Assembly (NCBI RefSeq): GCF_021404405.1
Contig: NZ_JABFTV010000010.1
Span: 62,001 to 126,000, forward strand
Direction of reading: 5' to 3'
Length of the DNA: 64,000 nucleotides
Source of the DNA: Billgrantia aerodenitrificans
GTDB lineage: Bacteria; Pseudomonadota; Gammaproteobacteria; Pseudomonadales; Halomonadaceae
Part shown: positions 34,543 to 44,539 of the stretch, piece after piece
Layout of the letters: each line of letters opens with the position of its first letter
How positions within the stretch are numbered: the stretch's first letter is position 1
The notes under the pieces: model-generated
Seen by the model: only the letters and a program-made list of their open reading frames with translations
Database searches by the model: none
Told to the model about the DNA's origin: nothing
Translations under genes and position numbers: made by a program

Positions 34543-35835
34543 ATGGATCACTTCGAATACCGCGACGGCGTACTCTACGGCGAGGAGGTCCCGCTGACCC
34601 AAGTGGCCGACGAGATCGGCACGCCTTGCTACGTCTACTCTCGCGCCACCCTGACCCGCCACTACCGGGCCTACACCGAGGCGCTGGGCAGCCACCCTCA
34701 CCTGATCTGCTACGCGGTCAAGGCCAACTCCAACCTGGCGGTGCTGAACCTGCTGGCGCGCCTGGGCGCCGGTTTCGACATCGTCTCGCTGGGCGAGCTG
34801 GAGCGCGTGCTGGCCGCCGGTGGCGACCCGGCCAAGGTGGTGTTCTCCGGCGTGGCCAAGCAGGAGCACGAGATGGCCCGGGCGCTCGAGGTGGGCATCA
34901 AGTGCTTCAACGTCGAGTCGCGCGCGGAGCTCGAGCGCCTGTCCGCCGTGGCCGAGCGGCTGGGCAAGGTGGCGCCGGTGTCGCTGCGGGTCAATCCCGA
35001 CGTCGACGCCGGCACTCACCCCTATATCTCCACCGGGCTCAAGGACAACAAGTTCGGCATTGCGGTGGACGAGGCGCTCGAAGTATACGAGCTGGCCGCA
35101 CGCCTTCCGGGACTGAACGTCGTCGGCATCGACTGCCACATCGGCTCGCAGCTCACCGAGCTGGCGCCCTTCCTCGACGCCCTGGACCGCCTGCTGGTGC
35201 TGCTCGAGCGTCTGCACGAGCGCGGCATCAAGGTGGAGCACCTCGATCTCGGCGGCGGTCTCGGCGTGCCCTACCGCGGCGAGCGGCCGCCCCAGCCCTT
35301 CGACTATGCCGCCTCGCTGCTGGAGCGCCTGGCCCAGTGGAAGCACGGCGAGAACCTGACCCTGCTGTTCGAGCCGGGCCGTTCGATCGCCGCCAATGCC
35401 GGCGTGCTGCTGACCCGGGTCGAGTTCCTCAAGCCCGGCGAGACCAAGAACTTCGCCATCGTCGATGCCGGCATGAACGACCTGATCCGGCCCTCGCTGT
35501 ATCAGGCGTGGCAGGCGATCATTCCGGTGGACACCCGCCACGTGCGCGAAAGCGCCGTCTACGATGTAGTCGGCCCGGTGTGCGAAACCGGCGACTTCCT
35601 CGGCAAGGAGCGTGAGCTGGCCATCGGCCCCGGCGACCTGCTGGCGGTGCGCTCCGCCGGCGCCTACGGTTTCGTCATGGCCTCGAACTACAACAGCCGT
35701 CCGCGTCCCGCCGAGGTCATGGTCGACGGCGACGGCTATCACGTGGTGCGCCAGCGCGAGAGCGTCGAGTCGCTGTGGGCCGGCGAAGCGCTGCTGCCCC
35801 ATGAGAGCAAGACGAGTGAAGGAGGCGCGCGCTGA
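34543..35835 (+). CDS. lysA: diaminopimelate decarboxylase
   Basis: A 430-aa PLP enzyme (fold III) that makes lysine from meso-DAP. The PLP lysine is in [13 protein letters not shown]. Other motifs are [55 protein letters not shown] and [22 protein letters not shown]. It is complete and of family length. The TGA overlaps the dapF ATG by one base (TGATG). Confidence 0.95.
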   Translation: MDHFEYRDGVLYGEEVPLTQVADEIGTPCYVYSRATLTRHYRAYTEALGSHPHLICYAVKANSNLAVLNLLARLGAGFDIVSLGELERVLAAGGDPAKVVFSGVAKQEHEMARALEVGIKCFNVESRAELERLSAVAERLGKVAPVSLRVNPDVDAGTHPYISTGLKDNKFGIAVDEALEVYELAARLPGLNVVGIDCHIGSQLTELAPFLDALDRLLVLLERLHERGIKVEHLDLGGGLGVPYRGERPPQPFDYAASLLERLAQWKHGENLTLLFEPGRSIAANAGVLLTRVEFLKPGETKNFAIVDAGMNDLIRPSLYQAWQAIIPVDTRHVRESAVYDVVGPVCETGDFLGKERELAIGPGDLLAVRSAGAYGFVMASNYNSRPRPAEVMVDGDGYHVVRQRESVESLWAGEALLPHESKTSEGGAR

Positions 35836-36668
35836 TGCTATTGCACTTCACCAAGATGCATGGCCTCGGCAACGACTTCATGGTGATCGATCTGATCACC
35901 CAGCGGGCGCGGCTGCGCGACGAGCAGATCCGCAAGCTCGCCGACCGCCGCTTCGGCATCGGCTTCGATCAGCTGCTGGTGGTCGAGCCGCCGCGCAGCC
36001 CCGACATGGACTTCCGCTATCGGATCTTCAATGCCGACGGCAGCGAGGTGGAGAACTGCGGCAACGGCGCTCGCTGCTTCGCCCGTTTCGTGCTCGATCA
36101 GCGTCTGACCCACAAGCGCGAGATCCACGTGGAGACCGCCGGCGGGCCGCTGACGCTAGTGGTCAATGACGACGACCAGATCACGGTGGACATGGGCACC
36201 CCGCGCTTCGAGCCCACGGCCCTGCCCTTCGATGCCGCCGAGGATCGCCCGCTGCATGCGCTCGAGGTCGACGGCGAGCGCTACGAGATCGGCGCCGTTT
36301 CCATGGGCAACCCCCACGCCGTGCTGCGCGTCGACGATGTCGACAGCGCTCCCGTCGAACGCCTCGGCCCGCTGATCGAGCGCCATCCGCGCTTCCCGCG
36401 CCGGGTCAACGCCGGCTTCATGCAGGTGGTGTCTCCCCACGAGATCCGTCTGCGGGTGTTCGAGCGCGGTACCGGCGAGACCCTGGCCTGCGGCACCGGC
36501 GCCTGTGCCGCGGTGGCCAGCGGCATCCGTCAGGGTCTGCTGGAGAGCCCGGTCACGGTCCATCTGCGCGGCGGCGACCTGCGCATCGAATGGGCCGGCG
36601 ACGAGACGCCGCTGCTCATGACCGGCCCCGCCGAACGCGTCTTCGAAGGGCGTATCGCCCTGGCCTGA
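35835..36668 (+). CDS. dapF: diaminopimelate epimerase
   Basis: A 277-aa cofactor-independent epimerase converting LL-DAP to meso-DAP for lysine and peptidoglycan. The two catalytic cysteines are Cys75 in [13 protein letters not shown] and the one in [16 protein letters not shown]. The N-terminal signature is [15 protein letters not shown]. It is coupled to lysA by a 1-bp overlap. Confidence 0.95.
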   Translation: MLLHFTKMHGLGNDFMVIDLITQRARLRDEQIRKLADRRFGIGFDQLLVVEPPRSPDMDFRYRIFNADGSEVENCGNGARCFARFVLDQRLTHKREIHVETAGGPLTLVVNDDDQITVDMGTPRFEPTALPFDAAEDRPLHALEVDGERYEIGAVSMGNPHAVLRVDDVDSAPVERLGPLIERHPRFPRRVNAGFMQVVSPHEIRLRVFERGTGETLACGTGACAAVASGIRQGLLESPVTVHLRGGDLRIEWAGDETPLLMTGPAERVFEGRIALA

Positions 36669-36704
36669 TGTGACGGGCCAACCCCGAACCGTAGGAGTCA
36701 CTGC

Positions 36705-37442
36705 ATGACCCGAGCCGTTCCCGAACCGCGCAAGACCCTCGATCCGGACCGGGTAGCCGAGTGGCTGGCCCGCCATCCGGACTTCTTCGTCGGCCGCGAG
36801 GGGCTGCTGCAGCAACTCAAGGTGCCCCATCCGGAGGCCCACGGCACCACCTCGCTGCTGGAGCGTCTGGTTCACGACCTGCGCCGCCGCGCCGAACAGG
36901 CCGAGTGGCGGCTGGAGCAGCTGCTGGAGTCGGCGCGCCACAACGAGGTGCAGTACCGCCGCACCCGCGAGCTGGTGCTGGCGTTGCTGGATGCCGAGGA
37001 TGCCGACGCCCTGGGCCAGGCACTGGCCACGCAGATCGCCGAACGCTTTCAGATCCCCGCCGTGGCCCTGTGGTGTCCCGCCCAGCTCACCAACCACGAG
37101 CCGCTGCCGCCGCAGCCGCCGCGCCACGTGCTCGACGAACACGCCGGCGTACGCCTGGCCGCGCTGCTCGACGGACGCACCAGCCGCTGCACCCGACTCA
37201 CCCCCACCGACTGGGGTCGCCTGTTGCCCCACGCCAAGCCGCCGCGCCAGGCCGGCTCCTGCGCCCTGACCCGGCTGACCCTGGGCGAGCCGATGGGCTA
37301 CCTGGTGCTGGCCAGCCCCGATCCTGACCATTTCCGCGCCAGCATGGACACCCTGTTCACCGAGTACCTGGGCGACGTGCTGGCCCGGCTGCTGCTGCGC
37401 CATGCGCCCAGCGTGCATGACAGCCCCCCGGCCCATGGCTGA
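36705..37442 (+). CDS. DUF484 family protein
   Basis: A 245-aa protein of the DUF484 family, regularly found between dapF and xerC in gammaproteobacteria. The N-terminus has VAEWLARHPDFFVGREGLLQQL, then a short helical coiled region (about residues 50-85). A GAF-like C-terminal domain follows (ADALGQALATQIAERFQIPAVALWCP). Function is unknown. AGGAG lies 7 bases before the ATG. Its end overlaps the start of xerC by about 8 bp. Confidence 0.88.
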   Translation: MTRAVPEPRKTLDPDRVAEWLARHPDFFVGREGLLQQLKVPHPEAHGTTSLLERLVHDLRRRAEQAEWRLEQLLESARHNEVQYRRTRELVLALLDAEDADALGQALATQIAERFQIPAVALWCPAQLTNHEPLPPQPPRHVLDEHAGVRLAALLDGRTSRCTRLTPTDWGRLLPHAKPPRQAGSCALTRLTLGEPMGYLVLASPDPDHFRASMDTLFTEYLGDVLARLLLRHAPSVHDSPPAHG

Positions 37443-38349
37443 GAGCGCGCTGCGCCACCAGCTGGGCGCGTGCCTCAAGCGGCTGGCGCAGCAAGCCAGT
37501 CCGGCCACGCTGAGCGCCTACCGCCGCGACCTCGAAGCGCTGGCGGAATTTCTCGAGACCCGCGACATCCATGACGCCGCGCACCTGGACCTGAGCCTGG
37601 TGCGCCGCTTTCTCGGCGCCGAGCGCAGCCGCGGGCTGGCCCCGCGCAGCCTGGCCCGCCGCCGTGCCGCCGTGTCGCACTTCGGTGCCTTCCTGGTGAA
37701 CGCCGGCGTGCTCGGCCACAACCCCGCCGAACTGGTGCCGACGCCCCGCCAGGGCGCCCACCTGCCCAAGCCACTGGATGCCGACCAACTTGCCCAACTG
37801 CTCGATACGCCCCACGACGGCTCGCCGCTGGCGCTGCGCGACCAGGCGATGCTGGAGCTGTTCTACTCCAGCGGCCTGCGTCTGGCGGAGCTGGCCGGAC
37901 TCGACCTGGGCGACGTCACCAGCCGCCGCGTTCGGGTCATGGGCAAGGGCAGCAAGCCGCGTCAGGTGCCGGTCGGCCGCAGCGCACGGCGCGCCCTGGA
38001 GGCGTGGCTAGCCGTGCGCGGCAGCCTGACCGGCGATGGCGAAACGGCGCTGTTCGTCGGCCGCGGCGGCAGCCGGCTCGGTCATCGGGCGATTCAGAAA
38101 CGCCTGGCCGAGGTGGCCCGCCAGCGCGGCCTGCCCGAGCACCTGCATCCGCACCGGCTGCGCCACTCCTTCGCCAGCCATCTGCTGGAGTCGAGCCAGG
38201 ACCTGCGCGCGGTGCAGGAGCTGCTGGGACACGCCAACCTCTCCACCACCCAGGTCTACACCAAGCTCGACTGGCAGCACCTGGCGGCCAGCTACGACGC
38301 CGCGCACCCCCGCGCGCGGCGCCGCCGCGACGACTCTCCGGGCACCTGA
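37435..38349 (+). CDS. xerC: tyrosine recombinase XerC
   Basis: A 304-aa site-specific recombinase that resolves chromosome dimers with XerD at dif. It has an N-terminal SAM-like core-binding domain and a C-terminal catalytic domain. Catalytic residues are Arg in [11 protein letters not shown], Lys in [12 protein letters not shown], His-x-x-Arg in [14 protein letters not shown], His in [11 protein letters not shown] and the Tyr nucleophile in VYTKLDW. The start could also be the ATG at 37417. No attachment site or mobile element surrounds it, so it is the housekeeping XerC, not an integrase. Confidence 0.93.
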   Translation: MAESALRHQLGACLKRLAQQASPATLSAYRRDLEALAEFLETRDIHDAAHLDLSLVRRFLGAERSRGLAPRSLARRRAAVSHFGAFLVNAGVLGHNPAELVPTPRQGAHLPKPLDADQLAQLLDTPHDGSPLALRDQAMLELFYSSGLRLAELAGLDLGDVTSRRVRVMGKGSKPRQVPVGRSARRALEAWLAVRGSLTGDGETALFVGRGGSRLGHRAIQKRLAEVARQRGLPEHLHPHRLRHSFASHLLESSQDLRAVQELLGHANLSTTQVYTKLDWQHLAASYDAAHPRARRRRDDSPGT

Positions 38350-38353
38350 CACC

Positions 38354-39124
38354 ATGCTTCGAACCGCGCCGCTCCAGGCCATCACCTTCGACCTCGACGA
38401 CACCCTGTGGGACAACCACGGCGTCATGGTCGCCACCGAGACCGGCCACTACGCCTGGCTCGATCGCGAACTCGGCGCCTGGCTGAGCATGCGCGGGCAG
38501 CAGGGCTCGCCCTCGTTCGCCGAGCGCTTCCCGCTGGAAGCCTTCGAACAGCACCGCCGCGCCCTGGCGCGCTCCCACCCGCTGCGCCGCGGCGACTTCA
38601 CCTGGCTGCGCGAGCGAGCCCTGCGCGAGATGCTGGCGGAGTTCGGGCTCGACCCGGCCGCCGCCCGACTCTGGGCCGAGGCGGCCATGGAGCGCTTCAT
38701 GGAGCTGCGTCATCGGGTCGAGCCGCACCCCGAGGTGGAACCGCTGCTGGCCGGGCTGAGCCGGCACTACCGCCTGGCCAGCATCACCAACGGCAACGTG
38801 GCGGTGCAGCGCCTGGCGCTGGGCCGGCACTTCCCGGTGGCCATTGCCGCCGGTGAGATGTTCGCCCCCAAGCCGGACCCGCGACCCTTCCTGGCGGCCC
38901 TGGGGCGCCTGGGTGTGACGCCGGCCCGCGCCATGCACGTGGGCGACTCCTGGCGTGAGGACGTCGAGCCGGCCAGACGCCTGGGCATGCAGGCGGTGTG
39001 GATTTCTCCGCAGGTGGATACCTTGCCCCTGCCGCCCGGCGTGCATCACCTCGACCACGTACGCGAACTGCCCGCACTGCTGCGCCGGCTGGGTCAGGAA
39101 GCTCCGGAGCTGCCCGATTCCTGA
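38354..39124 (+). CDS. HAD-superfamily hydrolase (YigB-like)
   Basis: A 256-aa HAD phosphatase with motif [14 protein letters not shown] (nucleophile Asp), motif II SITNGN, the Lys in [10 protein letters not shown] and motif [19 protein letters not shown]. It resembles YigB, an FMN phosphatase in E. coli that is likewise encoded next to xerC and DUF484. The start ATG at 38354 is 5 bp after the xerC stop. Its end overlaps the convergent engB gene by 31 bp. Confidence 0.85.
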   Translation: MLRTAPLQAITFDLDDTLWDNHGVMVATETGHYAWLDRELGAWLSMRGQQGSPSFAERFPLEAFEQHRRALARSHPLRRGDFTWLRERALREMLAEFGLDPAAARLWAEAAMERFMELRHRVEPHPEVEPLLAGLSRHYRLASITNGNVAVQRLALGRHFPVAIAAGEMFAPKPDPRPFLAALGRLGVTPARAMHVGDSWREDVEPARRLGMQAVWISPQVDTLPLPPGVHHLDHVRELPALLRRLGQEAPELPDS

Positions 39125-39738
39125 TTCCCGGTGGGCTCATTCAACCACTGGTCCAGGCGGGCGCACGCCTCGTCGACTCCCTCGCGCTTGAGCGAGGAGA
39201 ACAGCTGCACCGTTACCAGGTCTTCCCACTCGCGCAGGCGGCTGCGCACCTGCTGCAGGGCGTTCTTGGCCGCGCCGGACTTGAGCTTGTCGGCCTTGGT
39301 CAGCAGGATGTGCACCGGCTTGTCCTGGTCGTCGGCCCAGCCCAGCAAGGTCTGGTCGAACTCGGTCAGCGGATGGCGCACGTCCATCACCAGTACCAGA
39401 CCGCGCAGCGAATGCCGCCCCTCAAGGTACTCGGCCAGGTGACGCTGCCACTCGAGCTTGACCGCCTCCGGCACCTTGGCATAGCCATAGCCGGGCAGAT
39501 CGACCAGCCGACGGCTGATGTCGTCGCCCAGCGAGAAGAAGTTGATCAACTGGGTACGGCCCGGCGTGCGCGAGGTGCGCGCCAGCGCCTTCTGCCGGGT
39601 CAAGGTGTTGATCGCGCTCGACTTGCCGGCGTTGGAGCGGCCGGCGAACGCGACCTCGGCACCGTCATCGACCGGGCACTTGGCAAGCGTGGGGGCGCTG
39701 ATCAGGAAACGCGCGCTCTGGTAGTTAAAACGGGACAT
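39094..39738 (-). CDS. engB: ribosome biogenesis GTP-binding protein EngB/YsxC
   Basis: A 214-aa GTPase needed for 50S ribosome assembly. G1 is [13 protein letters not shown]2/switch segment [14 protein letters not shown]3 [12 protein letters not shown]4 TKADKL. Family length is about 200-210. It is transcribed towards the HAD phosphatase gene and overlaps its end by 31 bp. Divergent from cytochrome c4 as in many gammaproteobacteria. Confidence 0.93.
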   Translation of the reverse strand: MSRFNYQSARFLISAPTLAKCPVDDGAEVAFAGRSNAGKSSAINTLTRQKALARTSRTPGRTQLINFFSLGDDISRRLVDLPGYGYAKVPEAVKLEWQRHLAEYLEGRHSLRGLVLVMDVRHPLTEFDQTLLGWADDQDKPVHILLTKADKLKSGAAKNALQQVRSRLREWEDLVTVQLFSSLKREGVDEACARLDQWLNEPTGNQESGSSGAS

Positions 39739-39999
39739 GACCTCGACTTCCTACGGCATGGGCATCAGGGAACAGCGCCGGGTTCTTGACCTGCATTCCC
39801 GATGCCGGCTTGTTTCGTTATAATGCGATGTCTTTTGTCTGCGACCTGGGCGCGCTAGTGTACCACCGTGCTCTTGCCGGCAGCGACCGACGCACGCGGC
39901 GCTCGCTTCGGCAGGGTGAACCCGGCCTGGCTCGTGAGAGGCTCGGGCAGCTCCCAGGATGCGTACCGGTACAACCCATAACGGCATAGTGAAACAGCG
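39739..39999. promoter_or_regulatory. engB/cytochrome c4 intergenic region
   Basis: A 261-bp region. TATAAT at 39819-39824 on the plus strand is a perfect -10 with a weak -35 at the usual distance, giving cytochrome c4 a leader of roughly 170 nt. I see no further gene or recognisable riboswitch in the leader. Confidence 0.5.
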
Positions 40000-40620
40000 A
40001 TGAGAAAGTTACTGGCAAGCCTGGCATTTACCATCGGCGCCGTTGGCGTCGCCCACGCCGATCTGGAAGCAGACGCCGATCCTGCCGCCGGACGTGAGCT
40101 GGCACAGCCCTGTGCCGCCTGTCACGGTCAGAACGGCATCAGCTCCGCTTCTTCCTTCCCGCATCTCGCCGGTCAGAACATGACCTATACGGCCAAGCAG
40201 ATCATGGACATCCGCGATGGCAACCGCGTGGTGCCGGAGATGGTCGGTCAGGTCGACGACTTCTCCGACGAGGATGCCTGGGACGTGGCCGCCTTCTATG
40301 CCGAGCAGGACCCCCACGTCGGCCAGGCCGATGCCGACGAGGAAGCGCTGATGCGCGGCCAGGAGCTCTACCGTGCCGGCGACATGACCAAGGGCATCCC
40401 CGCCTGTGCGGCCTGCCATGGCCCCACCGGGGCCGGCATCAACACTGCCGTCTACCCGGCGCTCTCCGGCCAGTTCCCGGCGTACACCGTGTCGACGCTG
40501 CAGGACTTCGCCAGCGGCGAGCGAGCCAACGACCCGAACAACATGATGGCCGACATCGCCGCCAAGATGAGCGATGCCGACATGCAGGCCGTGGCCAACT
40601 ACATCTACGGTCTGCACTGA
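40000..40620 (+). CDS. cytochrome c4 (dihaem)
   Basis: A 206-aa periplasmic dihaem cytochrome c that carries electrons to terminal oxidases. It has a signal peptide (MRKLLASLAFTIGAVGVAHA) and two class-I domains, each with a CAACH haem site (QPCAACHGQNG and PACAACHGPTG). Distal Met candidates lie in the VVPEMVGQ and PNNMMADIAAKM regions. Family length. Followed by a hairpin terminator and dsbA, a conserved arrangement. Confidence 0.92.
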   Translation: MRKLLASLAFTIGAVGVAHADLEADADPAAGRELAQPCAACHGQNGISSASSFPHLAGQNMTYTAKQIMDIRDGNRVVPEMVGQVDDFSDEDAWDVAAFYAEQDPHVGQADADEEALMRGQELYRAGDMTKGIPACAACHGPTGAGINTAVYPALSGQFPAYTVSTLQDFASGERANDPNNMMADIAAKMSDADMQAVANYIYGLH

Positions 40621-40661
40621 ATCGCTGCCGACAGGCATGCGCCGGCTCCGAGCCGGCAGCG

Positions 40662-40683
40662 GAAGGCGGCTTCGGCCGCCTTC
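40662..40683 (+). terminator. terminator after cytochrome c4
   Basis: GAAGGCGGC, TTCG tetraloop, GCCGCCTTC, followed by TCC. A second hairpin (GCCGGCTCCGAGCCGGC) lies just upstream at 40641-40657. Confidence 0.75.
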
Positions 40684-40805
40684 TCCGTAGGCAGCGGCAG
40701 AGGGTTCGTGGGGAACCGTAACCGACTCCAGCCCTCAAAGTGAGCAGCAAATTCGCTATGCTGGCATTGCCGCCCTAACCTGCGGCATCTCAAGGAGTTC
40801 AATCC

Positions 40806-41453
40806 ATGTTCAAGCCTTTCCGCCTTCTTCAGTCAGCCGTGATTGCCGTGGCCGGCCTCGGTCTGGCATCGCTCGCCTCGGCCAATGTGGTCGAAGGACA
40901 GCACTACGAGCGCCTGCCCGAGCCCGTCGAGACCCGCGTCAAGGAGGATCAGATCGAGGTGGTCGAAGCGTTCTGGTACGGCTGCCCGCACTGCTACAAC
41001 CTGCAGAGCAGCGTGACGGCGTGGTACGAGACCCTGGGTGACGACGTCAGCGTGGAGCACCTGCCCGCCACCATGGGCGGCGAATGGAACACCCATGCCG
41101 CGGTGTTCTATGCCGCCGAGGAGCTAGGCATCCGCGAAGAGGCCCATGCCGACATCTTCAACGCCATTCATCAAGAGGGACGCCGGCTGACCGATACCGA
41201 CAGCATTGCCGCCTTCTTCAGCGAATACGGCGTCAGTGAGGAAGAGGCTCGTAAGGCACTGGACTCCTTCGGCGTCAAATCGCAGGTCAACCAGGCCCAT
41301 GCACGGATGCGCAGCATGCGCCTGATGGGCGTTCCGGCGCTGATCATCGACGGCCGCTATCTGGTCACCCCGAGCAGCGCCGGCAGCCTGGAGAACATGC
41401 CGCAGGTGGCCGATGCCTTGATCGAGCGCGTGCGTCAGGAGCGCGAAGACTGA
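40806..41453 (+). CDS. dsbA: thiol:disulfide interchange protein DsbA
   Basis: A 215-aa periplasmic oxidoreductase that introduces disulfides. A signal peptide precedes the mature protein (cleavage near residue 26). The active site is C60-P-H-C63 in EAFWYGCPHCYNLQ, as in E. coli DsbA. The cis-proline loop is MGVPALIIDGRYLV. Substrates here should include cytochrome maturation factors and LptD. Confidence 0.93.
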   Translation: MFKPFRLLQSAVIAVAGLGLASLASANVVEGQHYERLPEPVETRVKEDQIEVVEAFWYGCPHCYNLQSSVTAWYETLGDDVSVEHLPATMGGEWNTHAAVFYAAEELGIREEAHADIFNAIHQEGRRLTDTDSIAAFFSEYGVSEEEARKALDSFGVKSQVNQAHARMRSMRLMGVPALIIDGRYLVTPSSAGSLENMPQVADALIERVRQERED

Positions 41454-41455
41454 CC

Positions 41456-42292
41456 GTGACTGCCGAGAACTCGCACCTGGCCCAGGCCAGGACCCCGACC
41501 CTCGAAGGTGGGCACCTCAAGCTGCTCACCTTCAACATGCAGGTCGGTATCCAGACGTCGGCCTATCACCACTACCTCACCCGTAGCTGGCAGCACCTGC
41601 TGCCGCACCCGCATCGGGCGCGGCGGCTCGACATGGTCAGCAGCGTGCTGAGCCGCTTCGACATCGTCGGCCTGCAGGAGGTCGACGGCGGCAGCTTTCG
41701 CTCGAGCAACGTCAACCAGGTCGAGTACCTGGCCACCCGGGGCGGCTTTCCCCACCATTTCCAGCAGCTCAACCGCAACCTGGGACGCTTCGCCCAGCAC
41801 AGCAACGGTCTGCTGTCGCGGCTCGCCCCGACGCTGGTCGAGGAGCACCGCCTGCCCGGCACGCTGCCGGGCCGCGGCGCCATCCACGCCCGCTACGGCG
41901 ACGGCCCGGACGCCCTGCACCTGTTCGTCGCCCACCTGGCCCTGAGCCACCGGGCGCGGATGCGTCAGTTCGACTATCTCAGCGAGATCATCCAGCCGCT
42001 GCGCCACGTGGTGGTGATGGGCGACCTCAACTGCACGCCGGAGCAGCTGCACTCGCATTCGCGCTTCTGCGCCTCGCTGCCGCTGCATCCCGTGCGTCCG
42101 CTGCTCAGCTACCCCTCCTGGCAGCCGCGCCGCGCGCTGGACCACATCCTGCTCTCCGATTCGCTGGAGGCGCGGGACGTGCGCGTGCTCGATCACCTCT
42201 TCTCCGACCACCTGCCGATCGCCGTCGACGTCGCACTGCCGTCATCCTGCCAGGCGGTGCTGGAGGCGCTGCACAAGAAGCAGACCCTCTAA
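41456..42292 (+). CDS. endonuclease/exonuclease/phosphatase (EEP) family hydrolase
   Basis: A 278-aa metal-dependent hydrolase of the EEP fold. Motifs are LKLLTFNMQVG (Asn), IVGLQEVDGGSF (catalytic Glu), HLFVAHLALSHRARMRQ (His), VVMGDLNCTPEQL (Asp/Asn) and RALDHILLSD/FSDHLPIAVDV (Asp-His pair). All catalytic positions are present. It starts with GTG two bases after the dsbA stop, so it is probably co-transcribed with dsbA. Substrate is unknown (nucleic acid, phospholipid or inositol phosphate are all possible). Its TAA stop coincides with the left end of a palindromic repeat. Confidence 0.82.
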   Translation: MTAENSHLAQARTPTLEGGHLKLLTFNMQVGIQTSAYHHYLTRSWQHLLPHPHRARRLDMVSSVLSRFDIVGLQEVDGGSFRSSNVNQVEYLATRGGFPHHFQQLNRNLGRFAQHSNGLLSRLAPTLVEEHRLPGTLPGRGAIHARYGDGPDALHLFVAHLALSHRARMRQFDYLSEIIQPLRHVVVMGDLNCTPEQLHSHSRFCASLPLHPVRPLLSYPSWQPRRALDHILLSDSLEARDVRVLDHLFSDHLPIAVDVALPSSCQAVLEALHKKQTL

Positions 42293-42437
42293 GGAAACAC
42301 TGCACAAATGCCTGCGCGAGCGAATCGCTGCGTTGCGCGGTGCTCGGAATCCTCACATATACCCCATATGCTCCGGTTCCTGTGCTCCGTGCGCCTTGCG
42401 CTTCATCTCGCTCGTCAATTTGTTCAGCGTCTCCTAG
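42289..42437. mobile_element. MITE-like palindromic element
   Basis: A roughly 149-bp element with imperfect terminal inverted repeats: left CTAAGGAAACACTGCACAAAT, and the right end, read on the minus strand, CTAGGAGACGCTGAACAAAT. The interior is itself a long imperfect palindrome centred on CATATACCCCATATG, with matching GCGAGCGA/TCGCTCG arms. It encodes no protein. It sits between the EEP hydrolase and the TRAP genes. I see one copy in the window; copy number elsewhere is unknown. Confidence 0.65.
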
Positions 42438-42538
42438 TTCCGCATCCTATAGACCGGGGCGTTGAGGACCAGGGATGACGCCCGCGGCGGAATCGGCGAT
42501 GATGCGGTCCCTGAATTCGCTTCGACACGAGACCCTCC

Positions 42539-43087
42539 ATGCCTACCGCGAACCGTGATCCGGTCCTGCTCGCATGGCTCGACGGCTTTACCGAGGTCGT
42601 GGGCCGCTCCATCGCCTGGCTGGTGATCATCATGATGGCCGTACAGTTCGCCATCGTGGTGATGCGCTACGTCTTCAGCATCCATAGCATCGTGATGCAG
42701 GAATCGGTCATGTACATGCACGCCATGGTGTTCATGCTGGGGGCCGCCTGGACCCTGCGTCACGACGGCCATGTGCGGGTCGACATCTTCTACCGCAAGC
42801 TCTCCGCCCGCGGCCGCGCCTGGATCGACCTCGGCGGCACGCTGTTTCTGCTGTTCCCGGTGGTGCTGTTCATCGCCTGGTCGAGCTACGGCTACGTGCG
42901 CAGCAGTTGGGCGATCCTCGAGCGCTCCCCCGACGGCGGCATCCCCGGCGTCTATCTGCTCAAGACGCTGATCCTGGTGATGATGGCGCTGCTGCTGGTG
43001 CAGGGCGTGGCTCAGGTGATGCGTCAGATTCTGATCCTGCGCGGCAAGGCGCCGGGTAATACTCCCGACCACGACGAGGTAGTCTGA
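42539..43087 (+). CDS. TRAP transporter small membrane subunit (DctQ-like)
   Basis: A 182-aa four-helix membrane protein of the DctQ family, including IAWLVIIMMAVQFAIVVMRY and the conserved ESVMYMHAMVFMLGAAWTLRHDGHVRVD loop, here in shortened form. It pairs with the large subunit encoded one base later. No periplasmic binding-protein gene is adjacent, so the substrate cannot be guessed from context. Confidence 0.88.
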   Translation: MPTANRDPVLLAWLDGFTEVVGRSIAWLVIIMMAVQFAIVVMRYVFSIHSIVMQESVMYMHAMVFMLGAAWTLRHDGHVRVDIFYRKLSARGRAWIDLGGTLFLLFPVVLFIAWSSYGYVRSSWAILERSPDGGIPGVYLLKTLILVMMALLLVQGVAQVMRQILILRGKAPGNTPDHDEVV

Positions 43088-43088
43088 C

Positions 43089-44504
43089 GTGGAAGCCCTG
43101 CTCGAGTTCATGCCGCTGTTCCTGTTCCTCACCGTCTGCGCCGTGCTGATGCTGGGCTATCCGGTGGCCCTGGCACTGGCCGGTACCGCGCTGATCTTCG
43201 CCGGCCTCGGCCACCTGCTGCTGCAGATGGGCGTGCCGGTGCCCTTCGAGGCGCGCATGATGGGTGCGATGCCCAACCGCCTCTACGGCATCATGACCAA
43301 CCAGACCCTGCTGGCGGTGCCGCTATTCGTGCTGATGGGGGTGCTGCTGGAGAAGTCCCGCGTGGCCGAGACCCTGCTCGACGCCATGGCGCTGCTGTTC
43401 GGCACCCTGCGCGGCGGCCTGGGCATCTCGGTGATCCTGGTCGGCATGCTGCTGGCCGCCTCCACCGGCATCGTCGGCGCCACCGTGGTCACCATGGGCC
43501 TGCTGTCGCTGCCGACCATGCTCAAGCGCGGCTACTCGCCGGCGCTTGCCACCGGCAGCATCTGCGCCACCGGCACCCTGGGCCAGATCATCCCGCCCTC
43601 CATCGCCCTGGTACTGCTCGGCGACGTGCTCTCCAACGCCTACCAGCGCGCCCAGTTGGCCATGGGCGTGTGGAGTCCCAAGACCGTCTCGGTGGGCGAT
43701 CTGTTCGTCGGCGCGCTGATTCCCGGCCTGCTGCTGGTAGTGGCTTATATCGTCTACATGATGGCCGTCGCGTGGCTGAAGCCGGAAAGTGCTCCGGCCG
43801 CAGACCGGGACGTACTGAAACAGGAGCTTGGCCACACCGGCAGCATCCTGCCGCTGCTGATCAAGGGGCTGATTCCGCCGGTGCTGCTGATCGTCGCCGT
43901 GCTGGGCTCGATCCTGGGCGGTTTCGCCACCCCCACCGAGGCCTCGGCGGTGGGCGCCACCGGCGCCTTCCTGCTGGCGCTGGTCAACCGCCGGATGAAC
44001 CTGCCGATGCTGCGCGAGGTGGTGTTCACCACCACCAAGGTCACCAGCATGGTGTTCCTGATCCTGATCGGCGCCGCGCTGTTCTCGCTGGTGTTCCGCG
44101 CCTACGGCGGCGAGGAGCTGGTCAAGGAGATGTTCGAGGCGCTGCCCGGCGGCGTGGTCGGTGCCACCCTGGTGGTGATGCTGGTGATCTTCCTGCTCGG
44201 CTTCATTCTCGACTTCATCGAGATCACCTTCGTGGTGGTGCCGATCGTCGGCCCGGTGCTGCTGATGATGGGCCTCGACCCGATCTGGCTCGGCATCATG
44301 ATCGCGGTGAACCTGCAGACCTCGTTTTTGACGCCACCGTTCGGCTTCGCGCTGTTCTACCTGCGTGGAGTGACGCCGGAGTCGGTGCCCACCTCCGCGA
44401 TCTACCGCGGCGTGGTGCCCTTCATCCTGATGCAGCTCGGCATGCTGGGGGCGCTGGCTCTGTTCCCGGGGCTGGCCACCTGGCTGCCTTCGGTATTGAG
44501 GTAA
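43089..44504 (+). CDS. TRAP transporter large membrane subunit (DctM-like)
   Basis: A 471-aa polytopic protein of the DctM family with about 12 membrane segments. Motifs are NQTLLAVPLFVLMGVLLEKS, STGIVGATVVTMGLLSLP, GTLGQIIPPSIALVLLGD and LQTSFLTPPFGFALFYLRG. GTG start, 1 base after the small-subunit stop. It has a central hydrophilic insertion (about residues 235-258) and so is longer than the classic 425-aa DctM, as in the mannitol/keto-acid-like TRAP branch. Confidence 0.9.
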   Translation: MEALLEFMPLFLFLTVCAVLMLGYPVALALAGTALIFAGLGHLLLQMGVPVPFEARMMGAMPNRLYGIMTNQTLLAVPLFVLMGVLLEKSRVAETLLDAMALLFGTLRGGLGISVILVGMLLAASTGIVGATVVTMGLLSLPTMLKRGYSPALATGSICATGTLGQIIPPSIALVLLGDVLSNAYQRAQLAMGVWSPKTVSVGDLFVGALIPGLLLVVAYIVYMMAVAWLKPESAPAADRDVLKQELGHTGSILPLLIKGLIPPVLLIVAVLGSILGGFATPTEASAVGATGAFLLALVNRRMNLPMLREVVFTTTKVTSMVFLILIGAALFSLVFRAYGGEELVKEMFEALPGGVVGATLVVMLVIFLLGFILDFIEITFVVVPIVGPVLLMMGLDPIWLGIMIAVNLQTSFLTPPFGFALFYLRGVTPESVPTSAIYRGVVPFILMQLGMLGALALFPGLATWLPSVLR

Positions 44505-44539
44505 GCTTGGCCCGGTCTTGAGCCTGGCTTGGTCTGACA

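Noticed and set aside
37435..38349. XerC as an integrase marking a genomic island
   Set aside because: It sits in the conserved dapF-DUF484-xerC-HAD order, with no attachment repeats, so it is the housekeeping recombinase.
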